From: Spirosoma endbachense | GTDB taxonomy: Bacteria; Bacteroidota; Bacteroidia; Cytophagales; Spirosomataceae | DNA: 64,000 nucleotides | Assembly: GCF_010233585.1 (NCBI RefSeq) | Contig: NZ_CP045997.1 | Span: 6,685,018 to 6,749,017 of the forward strand | Direction: 5' to 3' | Part shown: piece by piece, positions 8,088-19,200 of the stretch | Layout of the letters: every line of letters begins with the position of its first letter | Numbering within the stretch: position 1 is the stretch's first letter | Notes under the pieces: model-generated | The model's input: only the letters and a program-made list of their open reading frames with translations | What the model was told of the DNA's origin: nothing | Database searches by the model: none | Position numbers and translations under genes: made by a program

Positions 8088-9095
8088 CTACACGTTCAAT
8101 ACATGCGACAGCTCAATGTCTCTTTTCGTAGAAATCAGACTCGGTGTCAACACTAACCACGCAACGAATTGCAATCCTACAATTACTATAGCCAATAGTA
8201 AGTGAATAGGCTGGGCCGCAGCTGGTACCTCCAGATAGGCCATAATAACTCCTGTTGCAATTTCAACCAGGACCAGTATCACCAAACTGGTTGCTACTCC
8301 TGAAAGCCACGCATTCTTACTAAAACGACGAAGCTGATAAATAACGCCGAAATGCAGGGCCAACACCACGAGTGAAAACGAACGATGAATATAGAACGCC
8401 CAATCCAGTCTGCCAATCCAATTCGCCCGCTGATCGTAGCCTAATCGTTTTACTGCTTCGTCGAGCGCTTCCCGAACTACTGTGCCCAATAAAACCTGTC
8501 CTAATGTCAACAGCATTGTCACTAACAAAAGTGAACTGAGCGCTTTGCTCTCACCGTTTATCGGATGAGGTGGGCTTGAGCGAATAAAGACGAACAGGAG
8601 TGAGAAAACTACTAAAATGGCCAGGAATAGATGAAGTGAAATCATGTATTGCGCCAATTCCGTAGCTACTACACGCGAACCAAGCCATCCATTCGCTCCT
8701 ATCAATAGAAACGCAACAACGCTACCCACAAAAACAGCTTTATCTCTTCGTATATAAGGAAATGAAGCGATCAGCGTAGCAAATACGAAAAAACCAGACA
8801 AGACGCCCAGCAATCGATTTGCGTATTCAATCCAGGTCTTAACGGCGTTAAACTCAACTTCACCTTTCAGTTTCGCGCCGTAAATCTCCTGATAATTTGG
8901 TGGCAATTGAGATAATTCGGTTGGCGGAACCCAACGGCCAAAGCATTTCGGCCAGTCAGGACAGCCCATTCCGGAGCCTGTACCTCTAACAATACCTCCT
9001 GCCAGAATGAGCAGATAGATAATCAGTATAGTTAGAAGCGCCAGACTCCGGAATCGTTGCCCGTTTTTATTAATGAGCTTGCTTGAACTGGTCAT
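8088..9095 (-). CDS. ctaA: heme A synthase
   Basis: The 335-residue COX15/CtaA family protein has eight predicted membrane helices. The first half carries GGIVRGTGSGMGCPDWPKCFG, including the conserved Cys pair, and the second half the paired histidines (YIHRSFSLVVLALHFG and AQPIHLLLA) that bind heme. It oxidises heme O to heme A. Its start overlaps the end of ctaD by 26 bases; no later Met fits the first helix, so the overlap is accepted. Confidence 0.95.
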   Translation of the reverse strand: MTSSSKLINKNGQRFRSLALLTILIIYLLILAGGIVRGTGSGMGCPDWPKCFGRWVPPTELSQLPPNYQEIYGAKLKGEVEFNAVKTWIEYANRLLGVLSGFFVFATLIASFPYIRRDKAVFVGSVVAFLLIGANGWLGSRVVATELAQYMISLHLFLAILVVFSLLFVFIRSSPPHPINGESKALSSLLLVTMLLTLGQVLLGTVVREALDEAVKRLGYDQRANWIGRLDWAFYIHRSFSLVVLALHFGVIYQLRRFSKNAWLSGVATSLVILVLVEIATGVIMAYLEVPAAAQPIHLLLAIVIVGLQFVAWLVLTPSLISTKRDIELSHVLNV

Positions 9096-10953
9096 TCAGG
9101 TTCTGTGCCTCTATCTCTTTCTCCAGCGAAATCAACTCATTCTCATGTGGAAGGTTCGACTCGGGAGTTTGTGAGTACGGCACGTTTTGGGGGATGAAAT
9201 CATCCTTTGCCCCTGGCTTGCTATAATCGTATGGCCAGCGATAAACGGCAGGGATTTCGCCGGGCCAGTTTCCATGACCTGGGTTAATCGGTGCTGTCCA
9301 CTCCAGTGTATTCGACTTCCACGGATTCTGTGGAGCTTTCCTTCCTTTGATCAGGCTGTGAACAAAGTTGTAGATGAAGATCCATTGAGCCGCGAAGGTG
9401 AAAATTGCCGCAAGGCTAATGAAGCTATTCATGTCAGCGAAGATGTTCTTCGTGAAATCATAGCTCGTAAAGGCATAATATCGGCGGGGGAAACCTGCGA
9501 TACCAATATAGTGCATCGGGAAGAATACCAGATAGATACCGATAAATGTCATCCAGAAGTGAATATAGCCAAGCTTTTCATTCATCATCCGACCAAACAT
9601 TTTAGGGAACCAGTGATAAACCCCAGCTAACAACCCAAATGCAGAAGCAGCACCCATCACAAGGTGGAAGTGAGCTACTACGAAATATGTATCGTGCAAC
9701 TGGATATCTAAGGCTGAGTTACCCAGAATAAGTCCGGTTAATCCACCCGAGATAAAGAACGATACCAGACCGATTGAGAATAACATAGCCGGAGTAAACC
9801 GGATATTACCGCGCCAAAGAGTTGTAATGTAGTTAAACGCTTTTACAGCCGATGGTACAGCAATGATCAGCGTTAAGAACATGAAGATCGAACCGAGGAA
9901 TGGGTTCATACCCGTTACGAACATATGGTGCGCCCACACGATAAAGGCCAGGAAGGCAATACCCATCATGGACGCGATCATAGCGCGATAACCGAAGATC
10001 GGCTTACGTGAATTCGTAGCAATGATCTCCGAAGTCATACCAAGCGCCGGAAGCAGTACGATATACACTTCAGGATGACCCAGGAACCAGAACAGGTGCT
10101 GGAACAGAATTGGGCTACCCCCTACGTTTGGTAAGGCTTCCCCTTTGATATAAATCTCAGACAAATAGAAGCTTGTGCCAAAACTACGGTCGAAGATAAG
10201 TAACAGCGCAGCTGACAACAGAACCGGGAAAGAAATCAGACCAAGAACCGCCGTCAGGAAGAAAGCCCAGATCGTCAGCGGTAATTTGCTGAACGACATT
10301 CCGCGTGTACGCAGGTTGATAACGGTAGTAATGTAGTTAATACCACCCAGTAGCTGCGACACAATGAACAGCGCCATACTTACCAGCCACAATGTCATCC
10401 CTAATTCTGACCCTTTATGTGCCTGTGGTAATGCACTTAATGGTGGATATACAACCCAACCACCCGCAGCCGGACCTGTTTCAATAAACAGAGACGACAG
10501 CATAAGTACGCTAGCTACGAAGAAGAACCAGTAGGATAACATGTTCAGGAAGCCAGATGCCATATCACGAGCGCCGACCTGCAACGGAATCAGGAAGTTT
10601 GAGAATGTTCCACTCAAACCAGCCGTTAGCACGAAGAATACCATGATCGTTCCGTGCATGGTTACCAGTGCCAGGTAAAAGTCCTGATCGAGTTTGCCAG
10701 CCTCATTAATCCAGCCACCGAGAATTGGCCGTAAGAATTCCAGCTTCATTGCGGGGAAACCCAGTTGAAGTCGGAACATTACGGATAAGCTGATCCCAAT
10801 AATGGACCAGAAGATACCTGAGATCAAATATTGCTTGGCAATTGTCTTGTGATCTTCAGAAAAAATGTATTTGCGCCAAAAACTTTGCGGCTCATGGTGA
10901 TCATGCTCTTCTACATGAGCCACGGTTGCCGAATTAGCTGGTACAGTCGCCAT
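9070..10953 (-). CDS. ctaD: cytochrome c oxidase subunit I
   Basis: The 627-residue protein is the catalytic subunit with twelve or more membrane helices. The visible catalytic residues are the HPEVYIVLLP motif with the cross-linked His-Tyr pair, the two adjacent copper B histidines in WAHHMFVTG, and the heme ligands in VVAHFHLVMG. It reduces oxygen to water and pumps protons. The long charged C-terminal tail (about 70 residues) is cytoplasmic. The gene follows ctaC by 28 bases, and the downstream heme A genes overlap or abut it. Confidence 0.97.
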   Translation of the reverse strand: MATVPANSATVAHVEEHDHHEPQSFWRKYIFSEDHKTIAKQYLISGIFWSIIGISLSVMFRLQLGFPAMKLEFLRPILGGWINEAGKLDQDFYLALVTMHGTIMVFFVLTAGLSGTFSNFLIPLQVGARDMASGFLNMLSYWFFFVASVLMLSSLFIETGPAAGGWVVYPPLSALPQAHKGSELGMTLWLVSMALFIVSQLLGGINYITTVINLRTRGMSFSKLPLTIWAFFLTAVLGLISFPVLLSAALLLIFDRSFGTSFYLSEIYIKGEALPNVGGSPILFQHLFWFLGHPEVYIVLLPALGMTSEIIATNSRKPIFGYRAMIASMMGIAFLAFIVWAHHMFVTGMNPFLGSIFMFLTLIIAVPSAVKAFNYITTLWRGNIRFTPAMLFSIGLVSFFISGGLTGLILGNSALDIQLHDTYFVVAHFHLVMGAASAFGLLAGVYHWFPKMFGRMMNEKLGYIHFWMTFIGIYLVFFPMHYIGIAGFPRRYYAFTSYDFTKNIFADMNSFISLAAIFTFAAQWIFIYNFVHSLIKGRKAPQNPWKSNTLEWTAPINPGHGNWPGEIPAVYRWPYDYSKPGAKDDFIPQNVPYSQTPESNLPHENELISLEKEIEAQNLNDQFKQAH

Positions 10954-10981
10954 AGTATTTGGTTACTTGTGAGTTTAAAGA

Positions 10982-12103
10982 TTAACGGATCGTAGCACGG
11001 GCTACCGATACCCCACCACCTTGCTTGATTGACGCTGTTACACTGTCGGCCGGAGCAGCGGCTGCATCGGCAGGCAAATACTTAGCGGCTTTTGCTTTTA
11101 GATTTGCCGGAATACGAACTGCCAGCTCAGGAGTCGATGAAAGTAATGGCTTTTGCTGTTTGCACCAGGCTTGCCAGGAGGCTTCATCTTCTACGATTAA
11201 ACGTATACGCATGGAGAAGTGGCCTTGACCGCAAACTTCCGTACAGGCAATCTCATACCCGAAATTCTGATCGCCGGTAATGTTACGCATTTCATCCGTC
11301 GTCTTATCCGCTACAAACCAGAACCGAGTTGGCATACCTGGCACGGCATCCATTTTCACGCGCAAATGCGGAATAAAGACACTGTGAAGTACATCCCGCG
11401 CACGGATTTTTAACAATACAGGCTTACCAACTGGAATATGAAGCTCAGATGTAGAAACAAAATCATCGAACGACGCTTCATCCGTGTAATCGATTCCAGT
11501 TTCATTGTTGTTGTCAATGAGCTTATAATTATAAGAACCAAGCTTATTATTATCGACACCTGGATAGCGAACAATCCAGTTGAATTGTTTCCCTACAATC
11601 TCGAATACCTGCGCATCCGAAGGTGCTTCTGCCATAATATCACGCCATGCACGCCAGCCGGTAAATACCATTACTGCCATTACGATAGCGGGAATAACCG
11701 TCCAGATTAACTCAAGCTTATGGTTCTCTGGATAATAAGCAGCTTTGCGTCCTTCTTTATGCTGATAGAGCCACGAGAAGATAAATAAAAGCGCATTTGT
11801 TACAACGAAAGCTATCGTAATAATAGCCATCGAGAGCCAGAACAGGAAATCTGTGCGTCGTCCATGAGGAGATGAAGCCTCTGGCAGGAAATACTGGCGT
11901 GCGTATAAAAATGACCACACGGCTCCGATTAATCCAACCACAAAAAAGATCATGAACATTGCACCATTGATCTTATTGCTTAATCCAATCCGACCTTCTT
12001 CGGCTGGCCCCGATGCATTCTTCACGACGGTGGCTATCCGGGAAACTACCAAAGCAGCCAACCCCAGAAAGATAACCGATAATAAAGCGACTATATAAAC
12101 CAT
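10982..12103 (-). CDS. ctaC: cytochrome c oxidase subunit II
   Basis: The 373-residue protein has three N-terminal membrane helices (one more than the usual two) and a periplasmic cupredoxin domain with the CuA site CTEVCGQGHFSM. There is no fused cytochrome c domain and no CxxCH motif, so this is an aa3-type, not a caa3-type, subunit II. It accepts electrons from cytochrome c or directly from Alternative Complex III, whose genes lie immediately upstream. The C-terminus is Ala-rich and may be a flexible tail. Confidence 0.95.
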   Translation of the reverse strand: MVYIVALLSVIFLGLAALVVSRIATVVKNASGPAEEGRIGLSNKINGAMFMIFFVVGLIGAVWSFLYARQYFLPEASSPHGRRTDFLFWLSMAIITIAFVVTNALLFIFSWLYQHKEGRKAAYYPENHKLELIWTVIPAIVMAVMVFTGWRAWRDIMAEAPSDAQVFEIVGKQFNWIVRYPGVDNNKLGSYNYKLIDNNNETGIDYTDEASFDDFVSTSELHIPVGKPVLLKIRARDVLHSVFIPHLRVKMDAVPGMPTRFWFVADKTTDEMRNITGDQNFGYEIACTEVCGQGHFSMRIRLIVEDEASWQAWCKQQKPLLSSTPELAVRIPANLKAKAAKYLPADAAAAPADSVTASIKQGGGVSVARATIR

Positions 12104-12122
12104 TTTGTGAGCGGGTTATTGA

Positions 12123-13433
12123 TTAAATGTCGTGGTGTAAAGATTCCTCCAGCATTGGGTGATTCTTTGGAATCAAATTGGCTTTCGACAGCTGTGATGA
12201 AAGTGTCCAGATGAAACCACAGGCAAAAATCAGAATCATACCGAATTCAATCGGTCCAAAACCACCGTGTTCGCCTACCGTTCCCGGCATGATGTTGGTG
12301 TAGAAATCAAAGTAGTGACCTATAATGATTCCCCATGCAGCCAGTTTCAGGAAAATGTACGTACGTTTTGCATCCCTTGTCATCAAAACCAGGAATGGAA
12401 AAACAAAGTTTAAGAAAATGTTTATGAAGAACGGGGCTTTGTAAATGCCGCCGAAACCGCTGAAACGCTCCCGATAATAAATGGTTTCTTCAGGAAGGTT
12501 GGCGTAATAGATCAGCATGAACTGGGCAAACCACACGTATGTCCAGAAAATACTGAAGGCAAACATAAACTTGCCTAAATCGTGTAGATGACTCTCGTTA
12601 ACGATCTTCAGATAACCTTGCTCTTTTAGCGTTACTACAGTCAGTGTAATGATAGCCAACCCTGTAACGTGCCAGCTTGCCAGTGTATACCAGCCAAACA
12701 TGGTGCTGAACCAGTGGGTATCGATAGACATCACAAAGTCCCATGCCGATGTCGATGACGTTACACCAAATACAAGCAGGAAAGCAGTGCCCCATTTAAT
12801 ACTTTTCTCGTAGTATTCCGTGCCACCTTCCAGATCTTCCTGCAATGAGAAGTTCCGTATTTTCAGCCATAGGAAATACCAAAGGCCAAAATAGGCAATT
12901 ATACGGCCCAGGTAGAATGGCGTATTTAAAAAGCCTGACTTGCCATTTATAATCGGATCAAATTCAGGGCTGCTTTTGTCAAACAGCGCTGGGTTGGTCC
13001 AGTGAAATAAATCATGACCAGCCAGGAAAAACACAGCTAGAATTGCAATCCCTGCAAATGGTAAAAAAGCGGGCATTGCTTCGGGAATACGCTTAAAAGC
13101 GGTTGCCCAGCCTGCCTGAGCCAAGTAGTTATAGGAAATGAAAAACAGGCCAATAACGGATGCTCCTGCAAAATAGACCGCATTTAGCCAGACATTGGCC
13201 CACAAGCGGTTGGTCCACTTATAAGCGTGGTGTCCTGCTTCATGGCCCTCGTGTGCACCAGCACCATGAACAACTTCGTGAGTCTCATGAGAACCAGCAC
13301 CCGATGCCAATAAGTACGCGCCGATTGCCACCAGCGCCACTCCGGCTCCGATGCCGATCAGTAGTCGACGCTTGGATTCCGCAGTAAATTCAAATTCTTC
13401 GTCTAACGACGGTATTGCGTGAGCCGATGCCAT
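12123..13433 (-). CDS. actF: Alternative Complex III subunit ActF
   Basis: The 436-residue protein has about ten membrane helices in the ActF pattern, with an N-terminal His-rich loop (HETHEVVHGAGAHEGHEAGHH) after the first helix. It shows partial similarity to the NrfD-like ActC. It is a core membrane subunit of the quinol:electron acceptor oxidoreductase. The gene lies last among the act genes and 19 bases upstream of ctaC, consistent with a physical complex with the oxidase. Confidence 0.9.
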   Translation of the reverse strand: MASAHAIPSLDEEFEFTAESKRRLLIGIGAGVALVAIGAYLLASGAGSHETHEVVHGAGAHEGHEAGHHAYKWTNRLWANVWLNAVYFAGASVIGLFFISYNYLAQAGWATAFKRIPEAMPAFLPFAGIAILAVFFLAGHDLFHWTNPALFDKSSPEFDPIINGKSGFLNTPFYLGRIIAYFGLWYFLWLKIRNFSLQEDLEGGTEYYEKSIKWGTAFLLVFGVTSSTSAWDFVMSIDTHWFSTMFGWYTLASWHVTGLAIITLTVVTLKEQGYLKIVNESHLHDLGKFMFAFSIFWTYVWFAQFMLIYYANLPEETIYYRERFSGFGGIYKAPFFINIFLNFVFPFLVLMTRDAKRTYIFLKLAAWGIIIGHYFDFYTNIMPGTVGEHGGFGPIEFGMILIFACGFIWTLSSQLSKANLIPKNHPMLEESLHHDI

Positions 13434-13445
13434 TTTTTAAAAGTT

Positions 13446-13503
13446 TGCAGTTGCCAATAGGCGGTAGGTACTTTCTGCTGACTAGCAACTGATTACTGCC
13501 TAC
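13446..13503. repeat. degenerate GGCAGTAGGC-type short repeat
   Basis: The 77-base gap between actE and actF holds overlapping copies of short words such as GTAGGCAGT, CAGTTG and AGTCAGCAG (minus strand). A second stretch of the same kind is at 23911-23973. No gene fits here. Confidence 0.5.
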
Positions 13504-13510
13504 TAAAAAT

Positions 13511-14137
13511 TTATCCTTGTTGCAATTTGTGTACGTACTGCACAATTTTCCACCGATCTTCAGGCGTAATCTGTGATCCGTGTGGCCACATACGGCCCTT
13601 TCCGTGTGTAATCACATGGAAAATATGACCGTCGTTCATTGTTTTATAGGCATCCGTCGAATAATTCGGAACGCCTTTATACTCTTTGCCAACGAGTCCA
13701 TCACCTTTACCACCTTCACCATGGCAGTGCGAGCAGTAGCGGGTATATAAAACCTTTCCTTCATCCAGCGTTTTGTCACTCTGAGGAATTGGGTTTGTTA
13801 ATGTCCGCTCCGCGATCGAAATACTATCGGCGGGGATGTTATAGATCATCAAGTCTGTTGATGCACTGTCGCCACTTCCGAATTTAGTATGGTAGTTCGG
13901 ACGAGACACTGTACCCTTGGCAGGCAGACGCATGTTCAGGCCGTTTTCCTTTACGTTTATCGTATTGGACCGAACCTGACGATACGGTTCATACCCAACA
14001 GCATCGTACATGTTTGGGGCGAATTCAAGGCCAGGATTATCATGACCACGCTTACAGGAGGTTCCTGCAAACAACAGTCCAACGATAGCCAACGCCGTTA
14101 CGCTTGTATGTTTAGTTATCATTCTCATCCTGACCAT
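13511..14137 (-). CDS. actE: Alternative Complex III mono-heme cytochrome c ActE
   Basis: The 208-residue protein has a signal sequence with a Cys (LLFAGTSC) that may be a relaxed lipobox, so it is probably an outer-leaflet lipoprotein. It has a single heme c motif, CSHCH, followed by GEGGKGDGLVG and a Met ligand in KGRMWPHG. This is the mono-heme cytochrome subunit that passes electrons out of the complex. ATG codons at 14137, 14128 and 14122 are all possible starts; the first gives a one-base overlap with actD. Confidence 0.9.
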   Translation of the reverse strand: MVRMRMITKHTSVTALAIVGLLFAGTSCKRGHDNPGLEFAPNMYDAVGYEPYRQVRSNTINVKENGLNMRLPAKGTVSRPNYHTKFGSGDSASTDLMIYNIPADSISIAERTLTNPIPQSDKTLDEGKVLYTRYCSHCHGEGGKGDGLVGKEYKGVPNYSTDAYKTMNDGHIFHVITHGKGRMWPHGSQITPEDRWKIVQYVHKLQQG

Positions 14138-14670
14138 TAAAACTGCTTAACGTTAACTTCTGCAGCGCCCGACTTTCTCAAAATCTGCTCTATATCACCT
14201 TCACCAATCGTGTTTTTGCTCAGGTCAATGGCCATTGCAAACTTATTATCGGTAGTTCTGAGGTCATACATTAAGGGTTTCACTGTTGGACCAAGACCGT
14301 TCGATACCAGAAAAGTACCAACCATGCCCAGGGCGCAAAAAAGTACCGTTAATTCAAAGATAATCGGCACATAAATGATCGGCGAAAAGGAATCTTTACC
14401 CCCAACAATCATTGGCCAGTCAAAACCTTCCGTGTAGAAGGTCAGCAAAAGCGCCGTCGTCGTGCCCGACAAAGCAAATAGGAAAGCGGCAATTCCTAGC
14501 CGGGAGCGTGGGTGTCCAAGTGCAACGTCTAATCCGTGGATCGGAAAAGGAGAATACACTTCATGAATACGTACACCTTCTTTTTTAATATCCTTAACGG
14601 CTTTCAGCACCACATCATCATCATCGAAGATGCCTACCAAGAATTTACCGTTACCATTTACATCTGACAT
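14137..14670 (-). CDS. actD: Alternative Complex III subunit ActD (DUF3341)
   Basis: The 177-residue protein starts with a cytoplasmic domain of about 60 residues (FLVGIFDDDDVVLKAVKDIK), followed by two membrane helices (about residues 57-78 and 95-120), then a small cytoplasmic C-terminal domain with KNTIGEGDIEQILRKSGA. This is the DUF3341 arrangement of ActD. Stop and start with actE overlap as TAATG, so the two are coupled. Confidence 0.92.
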   Translation of the reverse strand: MSDVNGNGKFLVGIFDDDDVVLKAVKDIKKEGVRIHEVYSPFPIHGLDVALGHPRSRLGIAAFLFALSGTTTALLLTFYTEGFDWPMIVGGKDSFSPIIYVPIIFELTVLFCALGMVGTFLVSNGLGPTVKPLMYDLRTTDNKFAMAIDLSKNTIGEGDIEQILRKSGAAEVNVKQF

Positions 14671-14763
14671 GATCAGTGATTATTGTTTGAGGTTTATAGC
14701 TCGACGTTTATAGTTTATGGCCACAAACGTCGAGCCGCCCGGCTACCCGGCTCGAACTAGTTT

Positions 14764-16194
14764 TTATTCTACGCCTTTATTAAACGTTGGATTCGCCACG
14801 CGTTCGCCTTTAGCAACTCCCGATACGGATACCGGTAATTTTTCAGAAGACGATTTAATGACGGTTTTCACTTCGGCCATGTTCACTACCGGCAAAAACT
14901 TGGAGAATAGCAGGAACAGGGTGAAGAATAAGCCAAACGAGAAAATATAGTCGCTGATGTCGAATAAAGTTGGGTGGAACATCGCCCAGCTTGATGGCAG
15001 GTAATCACGGTGCAGGGAGGTAACGATAATAACGAACCGCTCAAACCACATACCGATGTTCACAACTACCGATAAGGTAAAGGTCCAGACAATGCTCCGA
15101 CGGATAGCCCGTGACCAGAACAACTGCGGTGTAATTACGTTGCAGGTCATCATAGCCCAGTAAGCCCACCAATATGGTCCAGTGGCGCGGTTTATGAAAG
15201 CATAGCTTTCAAATTCAACGCCAGAATACCAGGCAATGAAGAACTCGGTCAAATACGCTACCCCAACAATAGAGCCGGTCAGCGTAATAACTTTATTCAT
15301 CGACTCAATGTGCTCCAGTGTAATATAATCTTCCAGTTTGAAAACGACGCGAATGATCAGAACCAGGTTTTGCACCATGGCAAAGCCCGAGAAGATAGCA
15401 CCTGCAACGAAGTAGGGCGGGAAGATGGTGGTGTGCCAACCAGGAATAACCGACGTGGCAAAGTCCATACTTACAATGGTGTGTACTGACAGTACCAATG
15501 GAGTAGAAAGACCGGCCAGGATCAAGCTCATGTATTCGTAGCGTGCCCATGTTTTAGCCGAACCGTTCCAGCCCAGCGCGAAAGCACCGTAGATATAACG
15601 AGATACTTTGCTACGAGCCCGGTCGCGGATGGTAGCCAGGTCAGGAACCAGACCCATGTACCAGAATACCAGCGATACGGTAAAATAAGTACTGATGGCA
15701 AATACGTCCCAAACAAGCGGAGACTTGAAGTTTACCCAAAGTGAGCCAAATGTGTTCGGCAATGGTAATGCCCAGTAGGCCAGCCAGGGCCGCCCCATGT
15801 GCATCAGAATAAACGAGGCAGCACAAATAACGGCGAAGATGGTCATAGCTTCGGCAGCCCGGTTAACAGCTGTCCGCCATTTTTGACGGAACAACAGCAG
15901 AATGGCTGAGATCAGCGTACCAGCGTGACCAATACCGACCCACCATACGAAGTTGGTGATGTCCCACGCCCAACCGACTGTTTTATTCAAGCCCCAAACA
16001 CCAAGGCCTTCCCACCAGGTCCAGAACACGCAGGCGGTTCCGTAGAGTAGCACAATCACCGAGATGGTAAAGGCAATCGTCCACTCGCGGGTGGGGCTTC
16101 CCTCAACCTGTCTGCTGATATCCTCTGTCACGTCGGCATAGGTCTTGCCACCGGTGACCAGGGGAGTTCTTACGGCTGATGTTACATGCGACAT
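14764..16194 (-). CDS. actC: Alternative Complex III subunit ActC (NrfD/PsrC family)
   Basis: The 476-residue protein has ten membrane helices of the NrfD/PsrC family, including the conserved [20 protein letters not shown] segment that lines the quinol site. The N-terminal helix is preceded by a cytoplasmic stretch. It is the quinol-binding membrane subunit paired with the iron-sulfur protein ActB. The gap to actB is 103 bases and to actD 93 bases, the two largest gaps among the act genes other than actE-actF; neither contains a recognisable terminator. Confidence 0.94.
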   Translation of the reverse strand: MSHVTSAVRTPLVTGGKTYADVTEDISRQVEGSPTREWTIAFTISVIVLLYGTACVFWTWWEGLGVWGLNKTVGWAWDITNFVWWVGIGHAGTLISAILLLFRQKWRTAVNRAAEAMTIFAVICAASFILMHMGRPWLAYWALPLPNTFGSLWVNFKSPLVWDVFAISTYFTVSLVFWYMGLVPDLATIRDRARSKVSRYIYGAFALGWNGSAKTWARYEYMSLILAGLSTPLVLSVHTIVSMDFATSVIPGWHTTIFPPYFVAGAIFSGFAMVQNLVLIIRVVFKLEDYITLEHIESMNKVITLTGSIVGVAYLTEFFIAWYSGVEFESYAFINRATGPYWWAYWAMMTCNVITPQLFWSRAIRRSIVWTFTLSVVVNIGMWFERFVIIVTSLHRDYLPSSWAMFHPTLFDISDYIFSFGLFFTLFLLFSKFLPVVNMAEVKTVIKSSSEKLPVSVSGVAKGERVANPTFNKGVE

Positions 16195-16297
16195 ATACTT
16201 ACTTTTTTATTTTTCGATTTGCGATGTACAACTTACGGTTTGTGGCATCACGATGTTTAAAAACACCGCAATTAGTAACCATAAGTCATAAGTTATA

Positions 16298-19200
16298 TTA
16301 TGCCTGCGATTCCTGACGAGCTTCCTTCTTTGGTTCTTCGTCTTTATTCCGAATTTTGGTCAGATACGAGATTTGTGGTCTCACGTTGATCTCTTCAAGA
16401 ACATGGAAAGCCCGGCCTTTCAGTTCGGTTTCCAGTGTCTTGGAAATCGTACTTTCCGGGTTGTTCATATCGCCGAAAATGATCGCATCTGTTGGGCAAG
16501 CCTGCGCACAAGCCGTTTGAATTTCGTCGGGCATGGGCCGACGGCGTTCTTTTTTGGCAGTCAACTTACCTTCCTGAATACGCTGTACGCAGAATGAACA
16601 TTTCTCGATTACACCCCGAGACCGAACGGTTACGTCCGGATTAATGGCCATCTTACCGAGGTCATTGTTGAAGTTATAATCGAAATTGTCATTATCGAAG
16701 TACTTAAACCAGTTAAATCGGCGTACTTTATAGGGACAGTTGTTGGCGCAATAACGCGTACCTACACAACGGTTATAGGTCATTTGGTTAAGACCTTCCG
16801 TACTGTGAGTTGTTGCAAGAACAGGGCAAACCGTTTCGCAGGGAGCATTGCTGCAGTGCTGGCAAAGCATTGGCTGGAATGTTACTTCGGGATTTGCCGA
16901 TGCAACTTCCAGTTCTTTCAGATTTTCGGGATCAGCATCACTGCTATAGTAGCGGTCAATGCGAATCCAGTGCATCTCGCGTCGGTTTATTACTTCCTGA
17001 CGACCAACAACAGCAATGTTATTCTCTGACTGGCAACTAATTACGCAGGCATTACAACCAATACAGGAGTTCAGGTCAATGACCATACCCCATGAATGGT
17101 TAGGCTTACCATAGCCATTCCAAAGCGATATATCAGTAGATGGTTTTGCACCTTCAGACGTTACGACTCTTGGCTCGTAACGGCCCGCCATCGGGTTCTT
17201 CTGGTATTCGGCAAGGATTGATTCCTGCAAAACAGCCTTACGGCCCATCACAGTATCATGCGTTTGCGTTTGCGCAACCTCCCGTGAACCACTCGCTTTG
17301 TCTACTTTCGCACTAAAAGACGAGTAGGCAATATAACCATTAGCGATTTTCGCAAAAGGGAACGCATTTTTCCCGACGCCATTGGCCGATTTACCCGCCT
17401 TTTCACGGCCGTAGCCAATCGCCACCGAAACCGTTTCATCGGCCTGGCCTGGCTGTATTAAAACAGGCAATTCAACCGATTTCCCATCGGCAGAGACAGT
17501 TACCAGATCATTCTGAGCAAGCCCTAAGTCATGAGCTGTTTTTTGCGAAATGGCAGCGTAGTTATCCCAGCAAGCTTTCGTTACAGGATCAGGCATCTCC
17601 TGTAACCAGGGATTATTTGCCGTCGACCCCGTACCGATACCTACTTTCTCATACAAGGCCAGCTCGATACCCGTTGTTGGCTTATAACGCTGAGCAATGC
17701 CAGCGGCAGCCTGGGCAATGTTTCCGGCAAACGAAGCACCACCAGCAACGGGAGCTCCTTTGCCAGGTTCAAATACGCCATCATGAAGGCTCTTAATCCA
17801 GAACGCATCGAACGAACTAAAGCCAGAAGCCTGCGGATAGCGATTTGTGCGCCAGAAATTTTTCAGATAGGTCTGAAAATCACTTGGCTTACCTGCCCAT
17901 GTCAACAAACTGGACTGAAACTGACGCGTTTTGAAGATAGGAGTAATAGCCGGTTGAGTCAGGCTATAGAAACCCTGCTTAGGCTCGGCATCATTCCAGC
18001 ATTCCAGATAATGAGGAGCGGGCGTGATGTATTTTGCCAGAGAAGCGGTTTCATCAGCGCGATCAGCAAATGAAACAGACAGTGCTATTTTCGGCAGCGC
18101 TTCTGCCAGTTCGGCACCACGCGGGTGATCATATACTGGGTTTGCACCGAAAAACAGTGCTGCACCGACCCGACCTGCTTTCGCTTCATCGATGAAGGCG
18201 CTCATTTGCTGGTCATTACCCTGACGGTAATTGATCGGTGTATTGATATCGATCGTTGTGCCATAGCTACCCAACAGGTTGTTTAGGGCATTGACAACGA
18301 TTTGCACGTTTGGATCGTTAGATCCCGAAACAACCAATGCCTTCCCGCGTGCGCTAACAAGATCGTTAGCTGCCTTATCGAGATTAGAAACCGTGATTGA
18401 TGATGTACTTACAGCAGATCCGCCCAGTTTTGCAGCGACCTTATTATAGAGTGCAGCAACAACTAATCCTTCCTGCGACGGCTTGATGGCTGTACGATAG
18501 TCAGCATTAGCACCCGTCATCGACAAACCCGTTTCGAACTGGTAGTGCCGCGACATTGTTTTTTTGCCACCACCGACAGCGCCGATTTTCCGGCCCTGTG
18601 CGTACGGACGCATAAATTCAAGGGGGGCTATCCACGTTCCAAGAAAATCAGCGCCCACACTAACGATGGTTTGTGCTTTGCTGAAATCGTAGGAAGGAAT
18701 AACTGCTTTACCAAAGGAAGCCTGATTGGCCTGTACAATTCCGAACGCAGAGTTCGCATCGTACATAATGTGGCGGGCAGTTGGAAATTTAGCCACAAAA
18801 TCAGCTACAACTGCTTTCGTTGCCGGACTAAGAATTGTTGATGTAACAATCCGGATAGCTCCGCCTTTAGCTGCTACTGAATTTAGCTGATTAACAATCT
18901 CACGGTCGGCCGTTGCCCAGTCAATGTCTGACTCGCCCCGTTTCGGACCTTTCAGTTTGTCTATATCATATAAAGACAATACAGATGCCTGAACTCGGGC
19001 CGTAGTACCTCCTTTCGAGATGCTGGACAGCGGGTTACCTTCAATTTTTATAGGCCGTCCTTCGCGAGTTTCGACCAGAACAGCGGCATAATCGCCACCG
19101 TCGGTATATGTTGACGCGTAGTAGTCTGAAATAGAAGGGAATGTAAATTCCGGTTTGTTGATGTACGGAATGGCTTTATGAACTGGGGTTTCGCAGGCAG